From positions 62,001-126,000 of the forward strand of contig JAPSLM010000008.1 of the NCBI GenBank assembly GCA_031180825.1: 64,000 nt of DNA, given 5' to 3'. The position numbers and the translations under genes were made by a program. The stretch's first letter is position 1; every line of letters begins with the position of its first letter. The notes beneath the pieces are model-generated. The model did not search any database. It was not told the origin of the DNA and saw nothing but the letters and a program-made list of their open reading frames with translations. Source of the DNA: Paenibacillus sp. Lineage in GTDB: Bacteria; Bacillota; Bacilli; Paenibacillales; NBRC-103111. This document shows, in pieces, positions 27,030-36,322 of this stretch.

Positions 27030-28853
27030 ATGATCAAACGGGATATGTACATGGATAATGCGGAAGAGGAAGCAGCCGATCGGGCGGCTCCGCCCTTGCC
27101 GAATATGCCGAATTTACCGGACAAAGAGCTGCAGGACCGCAGGCTGGCTTGGTGGCGGGAAGCGCGCTTCGGCATGTTTATCCATTGGGGATTGTATTCG
27201 CTGCTGGGGGGCGTCTGGAAGGGCCGGACGGTACCGGGCGCCTACGGAGAGCACATTATGCTGCGGGGGCAAATTCCGGTGAAGGAATACGAACAGCTCG
27301 CGGAAGCGTTCAATCCGGTCCGCTTCGATGCGGAAGCCTGGGTACGCGCCGCCAAGGATGCCGGTATGAAATATATCGTAATCACGGCGAAGCATCACGA
27401 CGGCTTTGCGCTGTACGACTCGGCCGCAAGCGATTTCAATATCGTCAAGCGGTCCCCTTTCGGCCGCGACCCGCTGAAAGAGCTGGCCGAGGCTTGCCGC
27501 AAGGAAGGAATGAAGCTGTGCTTCTATTACTCCCATTCGATGGACTGGCATCATCCCGATTCCCAGGGCAACACGCATGACTATCCGAACAATATCGGCG
27601 CATGGGATCCTCTGGAATCGTGGGTGAACGATGGGGACAAATTTACGCGGTATGAGCGGTATTTGGAAGAAAAGGCGCTGCCGCAAGTCCGGGAGCTGCT
27701 GACCGGCTACGGCGACGTTGCCATCGTATGGTTCGATTGCGGGCATAAGGTGGCCGACGAGCAGGGACAAAGGTTTGCGGATACGGTTCGGAGCCTGCAG
27801 CCGGATTGCCTGGTAAACCGCCGCGTGCGCCGGGACGGCTTCGGGGATTACGGCAATTCCGGCGACAATCAGCTGCACATCCGGATCGACCGCAAAGACT
27901 GGGAATCGATCCATACGATGAACGATTCGTGGGGCTATAAAAAAACGGATCGCCGTTGGAAATCCGTTAGAAGCATTTTGCACAACATGATCGACGTGTT
28001 CAGTTTGAACGGCAATTACTTGCTGAACGTAGGCCCGACACCGGAAGGCGAATTCGACGAACCGTCAACGCGGATTTTGCGCGAAATCGGACAATGGCTG
28101 AAAACAAACGGCGAGAGCGTTTACGGAACGACCGGGAGCCCGATCGGCAAGCCGCAGTGGGGACGCTGCACGACAAAGGACGGGTGCCTCTATCTGCACG
28201 TATTCGAATGGCCCGCAAGCGGACGGCTGATCGTTCCGGGGCTGCGCAACGACATCCGGGATGCTTATCTGCTGGCCGATCCGCAGCGGCGCTCCCTCGC
28301 CCATCGCCGCTTGAACGCGGAAGACGTGGAGGTCGAGGTGCCTGCCGACCCGCTTGACCCGAATATCACCGTAGTCGTTGTCGAATATGAAAGCACGATC
28401 GACGCCAATCCGGTGAAACGGCTGCTGGAGCAGGATTATTCCAACCGGTTCGGCGCCTTCGACGGCGACATCCAAGGCGGCGAGCTGCGTTACGATACCG
28501 GCAAAAAAGACCGCGACGTCGTCACAAACTGGACCAATCCTGCAGATTATATCCAATGGACGTTTCGCGCAGAGACGGCTGGAGTCTGCCGGGTCACGGC
28601 CGTTTACGGAGCGGCGGAAGGCGAAGCCGGAGGCACGTATCGCGTAGAGCTGTGCGGGCAGCGGCTTCAAGGAGCGGTGCATCCGAAGGGCGGGTGGTAC
28701 GATTTTGGAAGCGAGGAGCTGGGATCGATATGCATACCCGGGCCGGGCACCTATACGCTAACGGTTAAGCCGGATACGATGACCGGCGCTGCGCTGATGA
28801 ATTTGAAAGAAGTGCGGCTTGCCTTCTTGAACGAACAGGAATCATTTTTTTAA
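27030..28853 (+). CDS. GH29 family alpha-L-fucosidase-like enzyme
   Basis: 607 residues from an ATG 7 nt after GGAGG. The GH29 barrel spans about 30-400: WWREARFGMFIHWGLYS, AKHHDGFALYDS and the likely nucleophile Asp in VAIVWFDCG. LLNVGPTPEGEFDEPS closes the barrel. The C-terminal region (about 440-600) is beta-rich, with a carbohydrate-binding-like sandwich (AGVCRVTAVYGAAEG, GTYTLTVKPD). It has no signal peptide, so it acts on imported sugars. GH29 enzymes cleave alpha-fucosides; exact linkage is unknown. The divergent AraC gene probably regulates it. Confidence 0.88.
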   Translation: MIKRDMYMDNAEEEAADRAAPPLPNMPNLPDKELQDRRLAWWREARFGMFIHWGLYSLLGGVWKGRTVPGAYGEHIMLRGQIPVKEYEQLAEAFNPVRFDAEAWVRAAKDAGMKYIVITAKHHDGFALYDSAASDFNIVKRSPFGRDPLKELAEACRKEGMKLCFYYSHSMDWHHPDSQGNTHDYPNNIGAWDPLESWVNDGDKFTRYERYLEEKALPQVRELLTGYGDVAIVWFDCGHKVADEQGQRFADTVRSLQPDCLVNRRVRRDGFGDYGNSGDNQLHIRIDRKDWESIHTMNDSWGYKKTDRRWKSVRSILHNMIDVFSLNGNYLLNVGPTPEGEFDEPSTRILREIGQWLKTNGESVYGTTGSPIGKPQWGRCTTKDGCLYLHVFEWPASGRLIVPGLRNDIRDAYLLADPQRRSLAHRRLNAEDVEVEVPADPLDPNITVVVVEYESTIDANPVKRLLEQDYSNRFGAFDGDIQGGELRYDTGKKDRDVVTNWTNPADYIQWTFRAETAGVCRVTAVYGAAEGEAGGTYRVELCGQRLQGAVHPKGGWYDFGSEELGSICIPGPGTYTLTVKPDTMTGAALMNLKEVRLAFLNEQESFF

Positions 28854-28880
28854 TCATTTTTTAGGCTTGTCTTAAAATCG

Positions 28881-28910
28881 TTGTCTTTTTGTAACAGAAA
28901 TGTGTTATAG
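28881..28910 (+). promoter_or_regulatory. Promoter of tatA
   Basis: TTGTCT, about 18 nt, TTATAG, some 55 nt before the tatA start. Confidence 0.5.
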
Positions 28911-28966
28911 TACATTTAAATAAATGGTATGATTAGAGTATACCATTTCGGAGGTGTACTAAAATT

Positions 28967-29215
28967 ATGGGAGCATTTACCCCCTGGCACATCATTCTGA
29001 TCGCTCTCGTCGCTCTGCTTTTGTTCGGTCCGAACAAGCTTCCGGAGCTAGGACGCGGTTTCGGTAAAATGTTTCGTGAATTTAAAGACGCCACTTCAGG
29101 GAACGGCGGCCGTTCGGACGATAACCCTCCCGAACCCGAAGCCCCGAAAAAAGAATTGGCGGCTCCTGCAGCTTCGTCCGTAAACGAACCCGTACAGCCG
29201 ACAGCAAATAAATAA
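28967..29215 (+). CDS. tatA: Twin-arginine translocase subunit TatA
   Basis: 82 residues. An N-terminal helix (HIILIALVALLLF) is followed by the FGPNKLPELGRGFGKMF hinge and amphipathic helix, then a polar tail rich in Pro, Glu and Ala. All are standard for TatA/E, which forms the pore of the Tat system that exports folded proteins. tatC is not adjacent, so the partner is elsewhere. GGAGGTG precedes the ATG. Confidence 0.93.
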   Translation: MGAFTPWHIILIALVALLLFGPNKLPELGRGFGKMFREFKDATSGNGGRSDDNPPEPEAPKKELAAPAASSVNEPVQPTANK

Positions 29216-29228
29216 TTCCTATACGAGG

Positions 29229-29264
29229 AAACCATCCGCCCGAATCAGGCCGGATGGTTTTTTT
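29229..29264 (+). terminator. Terminator of tatA
   Basis: AAACCATCCG pairs with CGGATGGTTT, then TTTTTTG. Confidence 0.9.
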
Positions 29265-29547
29265 GCGGAAATAGGCATGCGCGCCTACCAGCTTGTGGCC
29301 CCGGCCATCCCCGCCCCCATGTAATGCACGTACGAGCCGCCCTACTCATCTTTAGTCCAGCCTCCGATTGATCCGCCGGACAATATATCGGACCGAAACG
29401 ACCCACAAGCCCGGAGACGATCGTCTTTCAGGCAGCCGGTACCGGTCCTTTTTTCAGGTCTCGTCAAAATCTATCAAAGTTCTCTATCGGATTACCGACT
29501 CTTTTATTATAATGGTAGATATCAAACTTGCAAGGAGAGACTAATCC
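29265..29547. other. Intergenic stretch without a convincing gene
   Basis: About 280 bases. The minus strand contains an open stretch ending GSIGGWTKDE, then a stop, then GSYVHYMGAGMAGATSW and another stop, which might be a decayed ORF. There is no ribosome site or start. The right end holds a probable promoter (TATTATAATGG) and ribosome site for the next gene. Confidence 0.3.
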
Positions 29548-30726
29548 ATGGAACTTTTATTGGCCGCGTTCCTCATGGCCTGGGGGGGCGTCAGCGCCGA
29601 TCATCCCGATGCGACGTTCGAGCAGGTGGCCCAAGCCTCGATCGATTCCAAAACCGCCGTTGCCCAGCAGCCTTCCTCTGGCGGGAATCTGTTCGACCGG
29701 TTGACTCCGGTGGACAAGAAGGACCCGCAGCAGGATGCGCCGAAGGTCAAAGGTGTTTACGTCACGGCGCACAGCGCAGGCGGCTCGCGTATGAATACGC
29801 TGCTGAAGCTGCTGGACGAGACGGAGTTGAATTCGATGGTCATCGACCTGAAGGACGACTGGGGCTACATCACGTACGATACCGGCAACCCGGAACTGAA
29901 TGCGATGGAGACGACGCAAAAAATTATTACCGACATGCCCAAGCTGATGAACACGCTGCAGGAGCATCAGATCTACCCGATTGCCCGCGTCGTCGTTTTC
30001 AAAGACACCGTGCTGGCCAAAAAACGACCGGAGCTGTCTTTTGTGAATCCGGATGGCTCCGTCTGGGGCAACGGCAAAAATCCGCCGGAAAGCTTCGTGA
30101 ATCCGTACAAGAAAGAAGTATGGGACTACAATATCGCGATTGCGAAGGAAGCGGCCAAGGCCGGCTTCAAGGAAATCCAGTTCGATTACGTCCGGTTCCC
30201 GGAAGGCTTTGAGAAACGGGCCGATACGTTGAAGTACGATAAAGACGAGCGTTCCCGCATCGAAGCGGTTGCCGAATTCGTGAAGTATGCCCGGGAGCAG
30301 CTCACCCCCTTGGGCGTTCGGGTATCGGTCGACATTTTCGGCTACGCCGCTTCCGTACCGGCCGCCGAAGGTATCGGCCAAGACTTTCAGAAAATATCCC
30401 AAAACGTCGACGTCATCTGCCCGATGATCTATCCGAGCCATTATTCGAGCGGCTGGTACGGAGCGAAGGTGCCGGATGCCGCGCCGTACGCGACGATCAA
30501 CGGGGCCATGAAGGATACCGCCAAGAAGCTCGATCCGCTGCAAGCCCTGAAGCCGGTCGTGCGGCCTTGGATTCAAGACTTCACCGCGACGTGGGTACCC
30601 GGCCATATTCGTTACGGCAAGAAAGAGATCGAAGAACAGGTGCGAGCGCTGAAAGATAACGGCATCGAAGAATTTCTGCTATGGAACGCCGTCAATACAT
30701 ATACAGCGGGCGTTGATTATAAATAA
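29548..30726 (+). CDS. DUF4015 putative glycoside hydrolase
   Basis: 392 residues. A short N-terminal hydrophobic segment (LLLAAFLMAWGGVSA) is a signal peptide or anchor, followed by about 40 flexible residues. A TIM-barrel of the DUF4015/GHL type follows: KVKGVYVTAHSAGG, VIDLKDDWGYITYDT, IQFDYVRFPEGF, ICPMIYPSHYSSGWYG and FLLWNAVNTYT. Asp in FDYVRFP is a plausible catalytic acid. The family occurs in cell-wall or exopolysaccharide contexts, but no substrate has been fixed here. The gene stands alone with its own terminator. Confidence 0.85.
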   Translation: MELLLAAFLMAWGGVSADHPDATFEQVAQASIDSKTAVAQQPSSGGNLFDRLTPVDKKDPQQDAPKVKGVYVTAHSAGGSRMNTLLKLLDETELNSMVIDLKDDWGYITYDTGNPELNAMETTQKIITDMPKLMNTLQEHQIYPIARVVVFKDTVLAKKRPELSFVNPDGSVWGNGKNPPESFVNPYKKEVWDYNIAIAKEAAKAGFKEIQFDYVRFPEGFEKRADTLKYDKDERSRIEAVAEFVKYAREQLTPLGVRVSVDIFGYAASVPAAEGIGQDFQKISQNVDVICPMIYPSHYSSGWYGAKVPDAAPYATINGAMKDTAKKLDPLQALKPVVRPWIQDFTATWVPGHIRYGKKEIEEQVRALKDNGIEEFLLWNAVNTYTAGVDYK

Positions 30727-30751
30727 GAAGCCTCGCATGGCGAAAAAGCGG

Positions 30752-30789
30752 AAAGCCCGCTTCCTTCAAATCGAAAGGAGCGGGCTTTT
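30752..30789. terminator. Terminator between DUF4015 gene and ung
   Basis: AAAGCCCGCTTCCTT pairs with AAGGAGCGGGCTTT with one mismatch/bulge, followed by TTTTG. Confidence 0.88.
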
Positions 30790-30814
30790 GCCTATGAAAA
30801 ATTAGCGGGACCGG

Positions 30815-31522
30815 TCAGGCCGTACCGCTGCTGCGGCTTCGCACGCCTAAATTCGGGAGCTGCCAATCGATCTCTGTGCTGCCGATGCTTCGCAGAAACT
30901 CGTTGACCTGCGAGAACGGCCGGCTGCCGAAAAAGCCGCGGTGCGCCGACAACGGACTCGGATGAACGGACCGCACGATGAAGTGGCGCCGCTCGGTAAT
31001 GAGCTGCATTTTTTGCTGGGCCGGGCTTCCCCAGAGTACGAACACGACCGGCTTCTCCCGCTCGTTCAACAACGAAATGACGCGGTCCGTGAACGTCTCC
31101 CAGCCCTGCCCTTTGTGCGAATGCGCTTCGCCCTGCCGTACGGTAAGCACCGTGTTCAGCAGCAGCACGCCCTGCTCGGCCCAAGGCACCAGGCAGCCGT
31201 TATCGGGGATCGAGCAGCCAAGGTCACTATGCAGCTCCTTGAATATATTTTGCAGCGAAGGCGGGGCCGGGATGCCGGACTTGACCGAGAAGCTGAGGCC
31301 GTGCGCTTGTCCCGGGCCATGATACGGGTCTTGTCCGAGAATGACCACTTTGGTATCCGCGTAAGAAGTATAATGAAGAGCATTAAAAATATCATGCATA
31401 TCCGGGTATACCGTACGCGTGGCATACTCCTGCTTCAAAAACGATCTCAGCCGGTGATAATATGGCGCCTGAAACTGGTCTTCCAGCAAAGGAGCCCAGT
31501 CGTTCTGCAATATCGCCGCCAC
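30815..31522 (-). CDS. ung: Uracil-DNA glycosylase
   Basis: 235 residues. Family 1 UDG motifs: catalytic water-activating Asp in [19 protein letters not shown], and the DNA-intercalation loop with catalytic His in [11 protein letters not shown]. The enzyme removes uracil from DNA in base-excision repair. The start is GTG, with GGGAG 10 nt upstream. It lies 28 nt below an FMN reductase gene and probably shares its transcript. Confidence 0.95.
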   Translation of the reverse strand: MAAILQNDWAPLLEDQFQAPYYHRLRSFLKQEYATRTVYPDMHDIFNALHYTSYADTKVVILGQDPYHGPGQAHGLSFSVKSGIPAPPSLQNIFKELHSDLGCSIPDNGCLVPWAEQGVLLLNTVLTVRQGEAHSHKGQGWETFTDRVISLLNEREKPVVFVLWGSPAQQKMQLITERRHFIVRSVHPSPLSAHRGFFGSRPFSQVNEFLRSIGSTEIDWQLPNLGVRSRSSGTA

Positions 31523-31550
31523 GGCGGCCTCACTCCCTTTCCCTTCCCGA

Positions 31551-32084
31551 TTATTTCCGAAACGCCGTTACCATTTGAGTGAAATAACCGACCGTCCGCA
31601 AAATACGCTCCCGCGTCTTTGCGTCCTCCGGCTCACCCTCCGGCGTAAAGCTGCGCTGCGCACCGCCGATGGAGATCCATTCCGGGCAATTGATGCCGTG
31701 CAGATTGCGTACCACCGTCTGCAAATGCTGCAGCGAGCTGACGCCGACGGCTCCCCCCGCCGAACTGACCGACAGCGTAACCTTGCCGTCGAAGTGGTCA
31801 AAGCCGGTAAAATCGAGGGCGTTCTTGAGGACGCCCGACACGCTGCCGTGATATTCCGGCGTCGCAAGCACGATGCCGTCGGCTTCCAGCAGACGCTGTC
31901 TCAGCTCGACGATATTCGCATCCGTCTGTTCAAGGTCCCCCTGGTAGAACGGCAGCGGCTTCTCATACAAATCGAACAGCGTAACCTGGCATTGCTTTTC
32001 CTCCAGCAGCCGCGCAATATACCGGCACAGCTGCGTGCTCGTAGCATCTTTACGGTTGCTTCCCGCAATAATCGTAATTTTCAT
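31551..32084 (-). CDS. NADPH-dependent FMN reductase
   Basis: 177 residues with a flavodoxin-like fold. The phosphate-binding loop is [11 protein letters not shown], and [19 protein letters not shown] is the FMN-binding loop typical of the NADPH-dependent FMN reductase/azoreductase family. AAAGGAGA lies upstream of the ATG. The substrate may be a quinone, azo dye or chromate, and cannot be specified. It probably heads the transcript with ung. Confidence 0.88.
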   Translation of the reverse strand: MKITIIAGSNRKDATSTQLCRYIARLLEEKQCQVTLFDLYEKPLPFYQGDLEQTDANIVELRQRLLEADGIVLATPEYHGSVSGVLKNALDFTGFDHFDGKVTLSVSSAGGAVGVSSLQHLQTVVRNLHGINCPEWISIGGAQRSFTPEGEPEDAKTRERILRTVGYFTQMVTAFRK

Positions 32085-32106
32085 CGTCTGACTCTCCTTT
32101 GCTTTT

Positions 32107-32426
32107 TTAATAAGGTTTACTGCTCTTTGCTCTCCATCGCATAGCCCGCAGTTTTGACCGACGCTTCTTCTTGATGATCGTCGCTTCCAGCACTTCCGGG
32201 CTGCGCACGGAACGACACGTCATCCGCTCGTCGTTTATCGCCATGACCCCGACACAGATGGGCAGCGTCCGCAGTTCGACTTCCAGCTCGTGTATGTATA
32301 CCGCTCCGTGCCTTCCCATCCTGGCAAAATGGACCGCTCCCCCATCCTATCGAAATCGGCCGGAAGAAGCAAGGGGGTCTGGAAGCAACAACGCCGGGAA
32401 AACTGCTTTAGGAGCCGCTGGTCCAA
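32107..32426 (-). pseudogene. Small ORF, probably frameshifted, of unknown family
   Basis: Two overlapping minus frames look like one gene. The first begins at TTG 8 nt after GGAAGGAA and reads LDQRLLKQFSRR ... RSILPGWEGTERYTY. The second continues IHELEVELRTLPICVGVMAI ... SPEVLEATIIKKKRR and stops before the FMN reductase. The change of frame would fall near 32275. Read together they would give about 105 residues. It could be a true decayed gene or a sequencing error. I do not recognise the family. The rest of the gap up to the peroxiredoxin gene shows nothing else. Confidence 0.35.
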
Positions 32427-32538
32427 TTTTACAATTCCTTCCAAGCCTTCGCGGCCAAATTTCTGCTCCTTGCCTCCTGAGGCAGCTATTCGCTACAATA
32501 CAACTAACTTCGTTATCCATTAAGAGGAGGGAACCTCG

Positions 32539-32985
32539 TTGCTTGCCATCGGGACCAAGGCTCCGGCATTTACCGCAGAAAGCACGCAAGGTACGATCCG
32601 CTTGAACGATCATCTAGGGAAACGGCCGATCGTGCTTATTTTTTATCCGAAGGACGATACGCCTATCTGCACGAAGCAGCTTTGCGCCGTCCGCGATTCC
32701 AAAACCCAGTATGCCGATTACGACGCGCTGGTGCTGGGGGTCAATCCCGGCTCGCTCGAGGAGCACCGGCAGTTTTCGCAAAAGTTCCGTTACGATTTTC
32801 CGCTTGTCGCCGACACCGGGGAGAAGATCCGCCGCCAGTACGACGTAGGCCGGACGTTGTTCGGTCTGCTTGGACAGCAGCGCGTCGTCTATGTCATCGG
32901 ACGGGATGGAGCAGTCCGGTATGCGGCAAGAGGAAACCGTCCTACCGCTGAAATAGTAGCCGCGCTATCCCGGGATTCGGAATAA
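32539..32985 (+). CDS. Peroxiredoxin, AhpC/TSA (Bcp-like)
   Basis: 148 residues, TTG start with GAGGAGGG upstream. The thioredoxin fold has the peroxidatic Cys in DDTPICTKQLCAVRD; the usual Gly before Cys is Ile here. The second cysteine five residues later is the Bcp-type resolving position. It reduces hydroperoxides at the expense of thioredoxin. The short length fits the PrxQ/Bcp branch. It is monocistronic and convergent with pfkA. Confidence 0.87.
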   Translation: MLAIGTKAPAFTAESTQGTIRLNDHLGKRPIVLIFYPKDDTPICTKQLCAVRDSKTQYADYDALVLGVNPGSLEEHRQFSQKFRYDFPLVADTGEKIRRQYDVGRTLFGLLGQQRVVYVIGRDGAVRYAARGNRPTAEIVAALSRDSE

Positions 32986-32999
32986 GTTCTGCGTATGCA

Positions 33000-33044
33000 A
33001 AAAAACATGCGGCACTTCCGCCTACGGAAGTCTGCATGTTTTTT
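33000..33044. terminator. Bidirectional terminator between peroxiredoxin and pfkA
   Basis: AAAAAACATGC pairs with GCATGTTTTTT, and inside TTCCG pairs with CGGAA. Confidence 0.9.
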
Positions 33045-33051
33045 GGCGCTT

Positions 33052-34017
33052 TTATTGAGATAACCGTTTCGTAAGCTCGTATAAATCCATATTGAATTGT
33101 TTTTTGGTATTAACGACTTTATCGATATCCGTGGCAACAAGCTCGCCCTTGATCATTCCGCATGCCTTGCCGGAATCTCCTGCGATCAACCGGCTCACGG
33201 CAAAATCGCCGAGGCTGCTCGCCAGAATCCGGTCGTTGTGCGTAGGCGTGCCGCCCCGCTGAATATGTCCGAGCACGGTCACCCGCGGCTCGATCCCGTT
33301 GCGCTTCATTATTTCCGCCGAAATATCCTCCCCTTTGCCTACGCCCTCGGCCACGATAATAATACTGTGACGCTTTCCTTGGGAGAAGTTCTCCGTCATA
33401 CGGTTGGCGATTTCGTCCAGATCGTACGGTACCTCGGGCACCAGAATCGTCTCCGCTCCGCTGGCCAGGCCGGCATAGAGAGCGATATCCCCGCAGTGGC
33501 GGCCCATGACCTCGACAATGGACGAGCGTTCATGAGAGCTCATCGTATCGCGTAACTTATTGATTGCATCGACAACAATGCTGACCGCCGTGTCGAATCC
33601 GATCGTAAAATCGGTGAACGGGATGTCGTTGTCGATCGTTCCCGGCAGCCCCATTGTTTTAATCCCGAGCTTGCTCAGCTTGTTCGCGCCTTGATAGGAG
33701 CCGTCCCCGCCGATCACGACGAGACCGTCGATTCCGCGCTTGCGCAGGTTTTCTGCGGCAAGCTGCTGCCCTTCCGGCGTGACGAACTCCTTACAGCGTG
33801 CCGTTTGCAGAATCGTTCCGCCGCGCTGAATGATGTCGCCGACGCTCCGCAGATCCATCTCGCGGATGTCATCATTGATCAGCCCGGCGTAGCCGCGCTG
33901 CACGGCGAATACTTCGAGACCGTGATACAAGCCGCTGCGCACGACGGCGCGAACGGCGGCGTTCATCCCCTGGGAATCGCCGCCGCTCGTGAGTACCGCA
34001 ATTTTTTTTACAGACAT
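33052..34017 (-). CDS. pfkA: ATP-dependent 6-phosphofructokinase
   Basis: 321 residues. ATP loop LTSGGDSQGMNAAVRAVVR, GGDGSYQGANKL, and the catalytic Asp region GLPGTIDNDIPFTD are all canonical. The substrate-binding region is VEVMGRHCGDIA. It performs the committed step of glycolysis. GAGGAGG lies 7 nt upstream of the ATG. In most Bacillales pfkA is paired with pyk; here it is not, and it lies instead 48 nt below ytpB. Confidence 0.96.
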   Translation of the reverse strand: MSVKKIAVLTSGGDSQGMNAAVRAVVRSGLYHGLEVFAVQRGYAGLINDDIREMDLRSVGDIIQRGGTILQTARCKEFVTPEGQQLAAENLRKRGIDGLVVIGGDGSYQGANKLSKLGIKTMGLPGTIDNDIPFTDFTIGFDTAVSIVVDAINKLRDTMSSHERSSIVEVMGRHCGDIALYAGLASGAETILVPEVPYDLDEIANRMTENFSQGKRHSIIIVAEGVGKGEDISAEIMKRNGIEPRVTVLGHIQRGGTPTHNDRILASSLGDFAVSRLIAGDSGKACGMIKGELVATDIDKVVNTKKQFNMDLYELTKRLSQ

Positions 34018-34065
34018 GGTGGTTCCTCCTCGTCATCTTGACTGTCTCTTTAATTGTATATTGGA

Positions 34066-35142
34066 TCAAGAGGTTTTGCGGATCCAAATGCTGTTAATGA
34101 AGAAAAACAAGCGCATCAGCGGACTGTCCTTCATCAACTTCCGGGATATCGTCTTCACTTGCCGCTGCTTGCTGACTTTAGGATCAGACAAATACAGCGC
34201 CAGCAATCCTTCGATAATCATCCGGTGAAATCCCGGGTGCTCGAGCAGTTCCGACTTGCTCTTCGCCTCCTCCACAATGAAGGCGATGCGTTCGACCGTC
34301 CGATCCAGATTATCGTAGTAGCTGCAAAAATTCAGATCGCCGCCGGCCAGATCTTCCTCTTGGTCTATCAAGTAATCAAGCAAAATGTGGAGTCCGCAAA
34401 TATACGGAAAATACGCCTCGTGAATTTGCCGGACCGTGTCCGGCTGAAGCTTCGGGTCGGAAGCGGCCAAAAACAACATGAAAACGCCGAGCGTCGATCC
34501 CGTGGCGGCGGCAAATTCGTTCCACGCGACCGCCGGAAACCGTCCCCGATGCTGCTCCCACCAGGTCAGCAGCGCATCCTCGCGCAGCTCCCGGCGAATA
34601 TGCTTGTACACCTGCAAATCGCAGTACAAACCGACAAGCTCGCGCACCGAAGCGGCTGCAATCGGGTAAGCAGGCAGCAGCCGGAGGCTGGCTTGGCATG
34701 TCTTGACCAGCTCGTTCAAATAACCGGCGTCTTCCTTTTCTTCCCGGAATTCGTAATAATCGTGCAGCGGCTCCGCCGGATCGACCGCATCGAGCATCGA
34801 TTGATGCAGACGCCGAAAATCTTCCGGATCGAGCGAAGTGCTCCGGTCACAGAGGTTGTCCAAGTAATCGCTGATCGTCTGGAAAGCGACGATGAGCGGA
34901 ATGAGCACATGGCGCATAGGCAGATTCGCGACGGCGTAGACGGCGCCTCCTTCGCAGTGAAACTGCTTGCTTGTCATGCTCGCGATCGCTTGCTTCCGGA
35001 GCTCGGGATCGGGTATCGCTTCGGCTTTGTCCCGCCAATGGCGAAGCTGCTCCCGCACCTCCGGGAGCGCAAAGCGGTACACGCGCAGCATAAGTCCAAT
35101 TGGGCGTTGGGGCACCTTGGCTGACGAATTAGGACGACTCAA
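34066..35142 (-). CDS. ytpB: Tetraprenyl-beta-curcumene synthase family protein (YtpB, DUF2600)
   Basis: About 358 residues. The protein is all-helical and carries the DUF2600 features seen in YtpB: FHCEGGAVYAVANLP, AFQTISDYLDNLCDR (an Asp-rich DYLDN motif) and LHILLDYLIDQEEDL. These large terpene cyclases make C35 sesquarterpenes in Bacillus. The best start is TTG, 8 nt after GGAGG, inside the end of the upstream gene; an ATG ten codons earlier has no ribosome site. Thus the two genes overlap by 14 bases and are likely co-translated. No prenyl synthase is nearby. Confidence 0.88.
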   Translation of the reverse strand: MSRPNSSAKVPQRPIGLMLRVYRFALPEVREQLRHWRDKAEAIPDPELRKQAIASMTSKQFHCEGGAVYAVANLPMRHVLIPLIVAFQTISDYLDNLCDRSTSLDPEDFRRLHQSMLDAVDPAEPLHDYYEFREEKEDAGYLNELVKTCQASLRLLPAYPIAAASVRELVGLYCDLQVYKHIRRELREDALLTWWEQHRGRFPAVAWNEFAAATGSTLGVFMLFLAASDPKLQPDTVRQIHEAYFPYICGLHILLDYLIDQEEDLAGGDLNFCSYYDNLDRTVERIAFIVEEAKSKSELLEHPGFHRMIIEGLLALYLSDPKVSKQRQVKTISRKLMKDSPLMRLFFFINSIWIRKTS

Positions 35143-35734
35143 GCAACGATCCTCCGCCTCCGCTTTGGGCATAGCCGTATTCGAGAAGCAGGCGCATCTC
35201 AAGCCACTGGACATGCTTCAGCAGTTCCTCGGCTTGCTCGTCCCGTATCCGGGTGACGTGCCGCTCGACCAGCTCGTTAAACGCGCAGGGATCCCAGCCG
35301 GACCCGGATGCCCACTCCTCCAGCCGTTCCCTGAACGCCGTATTTTTAATCCCTTGCACGTTTGCCGTCCGCACATAGCCGTAGGCCCGCTCCGCGAGCT
35401 CCGCAAAGACCGGCAGGCTGCGTGCCATGCGAAACCAATAGGCGGCGTTGGGATAATCGCCCTCCATCCGGTGCATGATTCCGTGCCAGTAGCTGCCGGC
35501 GGGATTATGAATCTCCTGGGACAACGCATGCGATTTTTCCAAGCTTTCGTTAAACAAATGCAGCCCCGCTTTTACCGTGAGCGCATAAGCTTTCCGCTCC
35601 CCTTCGAAGCCGTCCAGCGAGAGCTTTCCGATCTTGATATCGGCCAAGTCGTCGAGCTCTTCATCGGGATAAAGCGATGGCTTATGGGAAGTCAGCTGCG
35701 CTGCGAGCCTGCTTAGACTATCGGTCCAACTCAA
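35129..35734 (-). CDS. Conserved hypothetical protein upstream of ytpB
   Basis: 201 residues, TTG start 8 nt after AAGGAGG. It is helical and soluble. A distinctive segment is NPAGSYWHGIMHRMEGDYPNA followed by AYWFRMA, which looks like a repeat-type helical hairpin (TPR-like) and is known from hypothetical proteins in unrelated bacteria. No catalytic motif is obvious. Its end overlaps the ytpB start, so it is probably in the same operon. Function unknown; a role with terpenoid metabolism is only a guess from position. Confidence 0.78.
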   Translation of the reverse strand: MSWTDSLSRLAAQLTSHKPSLYPDEELDDLADIKIGKLSLDGFEGERKAYALTVKAGLHLFNESLEKSHALSQEIHNPAGSYWHGIMHRMEGDYPNAAYWFRMARSLPVFAELAERAYGYVRTANVQGIKNTAFRERLEEWASGSGWDPCAFNELVERHVTRIRDEQAEELLKHVQWLEMRLLLEYGYAQSGGGGSLLESS

Positions 35735-35822
35735 GCATACAACCTCCTTCTGCGTACCGTGTTGCCATTCCATAGCTTTGCATTGGGGTTCCCCCCATTA
35801 TATTCGGTAATCTGCCGCGCAA

Positions 35823-36140
35823 TCAGTGATGAACCGCACGATCGGGCATGTCCTGATGAACCCGGAACCATAGATGCAGCTCGTTGATCGTACTGGCCAG
35901 CTCGGCGATTTCGCTGTTCAGACGGCAGGACGTCGGAAAATGCTCTTCCACATTGAGCTGCTCCTGCTTCGCGATAATGACGCGTTCCAATTGCTTGATC
36001 CGATCGGGAATGCTGCCGCGGATTTCCTCCCAGCGCAGAAGCATCTCCGCTTGTTCCTGCTGGCTGTAGTCCTCAAAGTCCTGTTTAAGACGAGGCAGCG
36101 GAATGCCGAGACGTTCGTCCAGTTCAAACGTGTAAGTCAT
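35823..36140 (-). CDS. Small coiled-coil hypothetical protein
   Basis: 105 residues, ATG 8 nt after GAAAGGTGG. Two helices are likely: YSQQEQAEMLLRWEEIRGSIP and IKQLERVIIAKQEQLNVEEHF, then CRLNSEIAELASTINELHLWF. The strong heptad pattern suggests a coiled-coil dimer. No family is recognised. It is followed 88 nt later by the hypothetical gene that overlaps ytpB, on the same strand. Confidence 0.7.
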   Translation of the reverse strand: MTYTFELDERLGIPLPRLKQDFEDYSQQEQAEMLLRWEEIRGSIPDRIKQLERVIIAKQEQLNVEEHFPTSCRLNSEIAELASTINELHLWFRVHQDMPDRAVHH

Positions 36141-36322
36141 CTCCGTTTCCACCTTTCTCACCTGTTCTTGATTATGCAAAAGGCACGCACCGTTAAATCG
36201 TCCGTTTATCTATATAAATGTATCACGAACGATGAGCCGCTTCCAGTAGGTTCGTAAATTTTTCTCCCTTGACTTCCCCATCCATGTTATAATGTTTGGC
36301 ATGTGAAAAGAGGGAAGTCAAC

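Noticed and set aside
29265-29450. Minus-strand peptide ending GSYVHYMGAGMAGATSW as a gene
   Set aside because: It has an in-frame stop, no start codon and no ribosome site; I only noted it as a possible decayed ORF.
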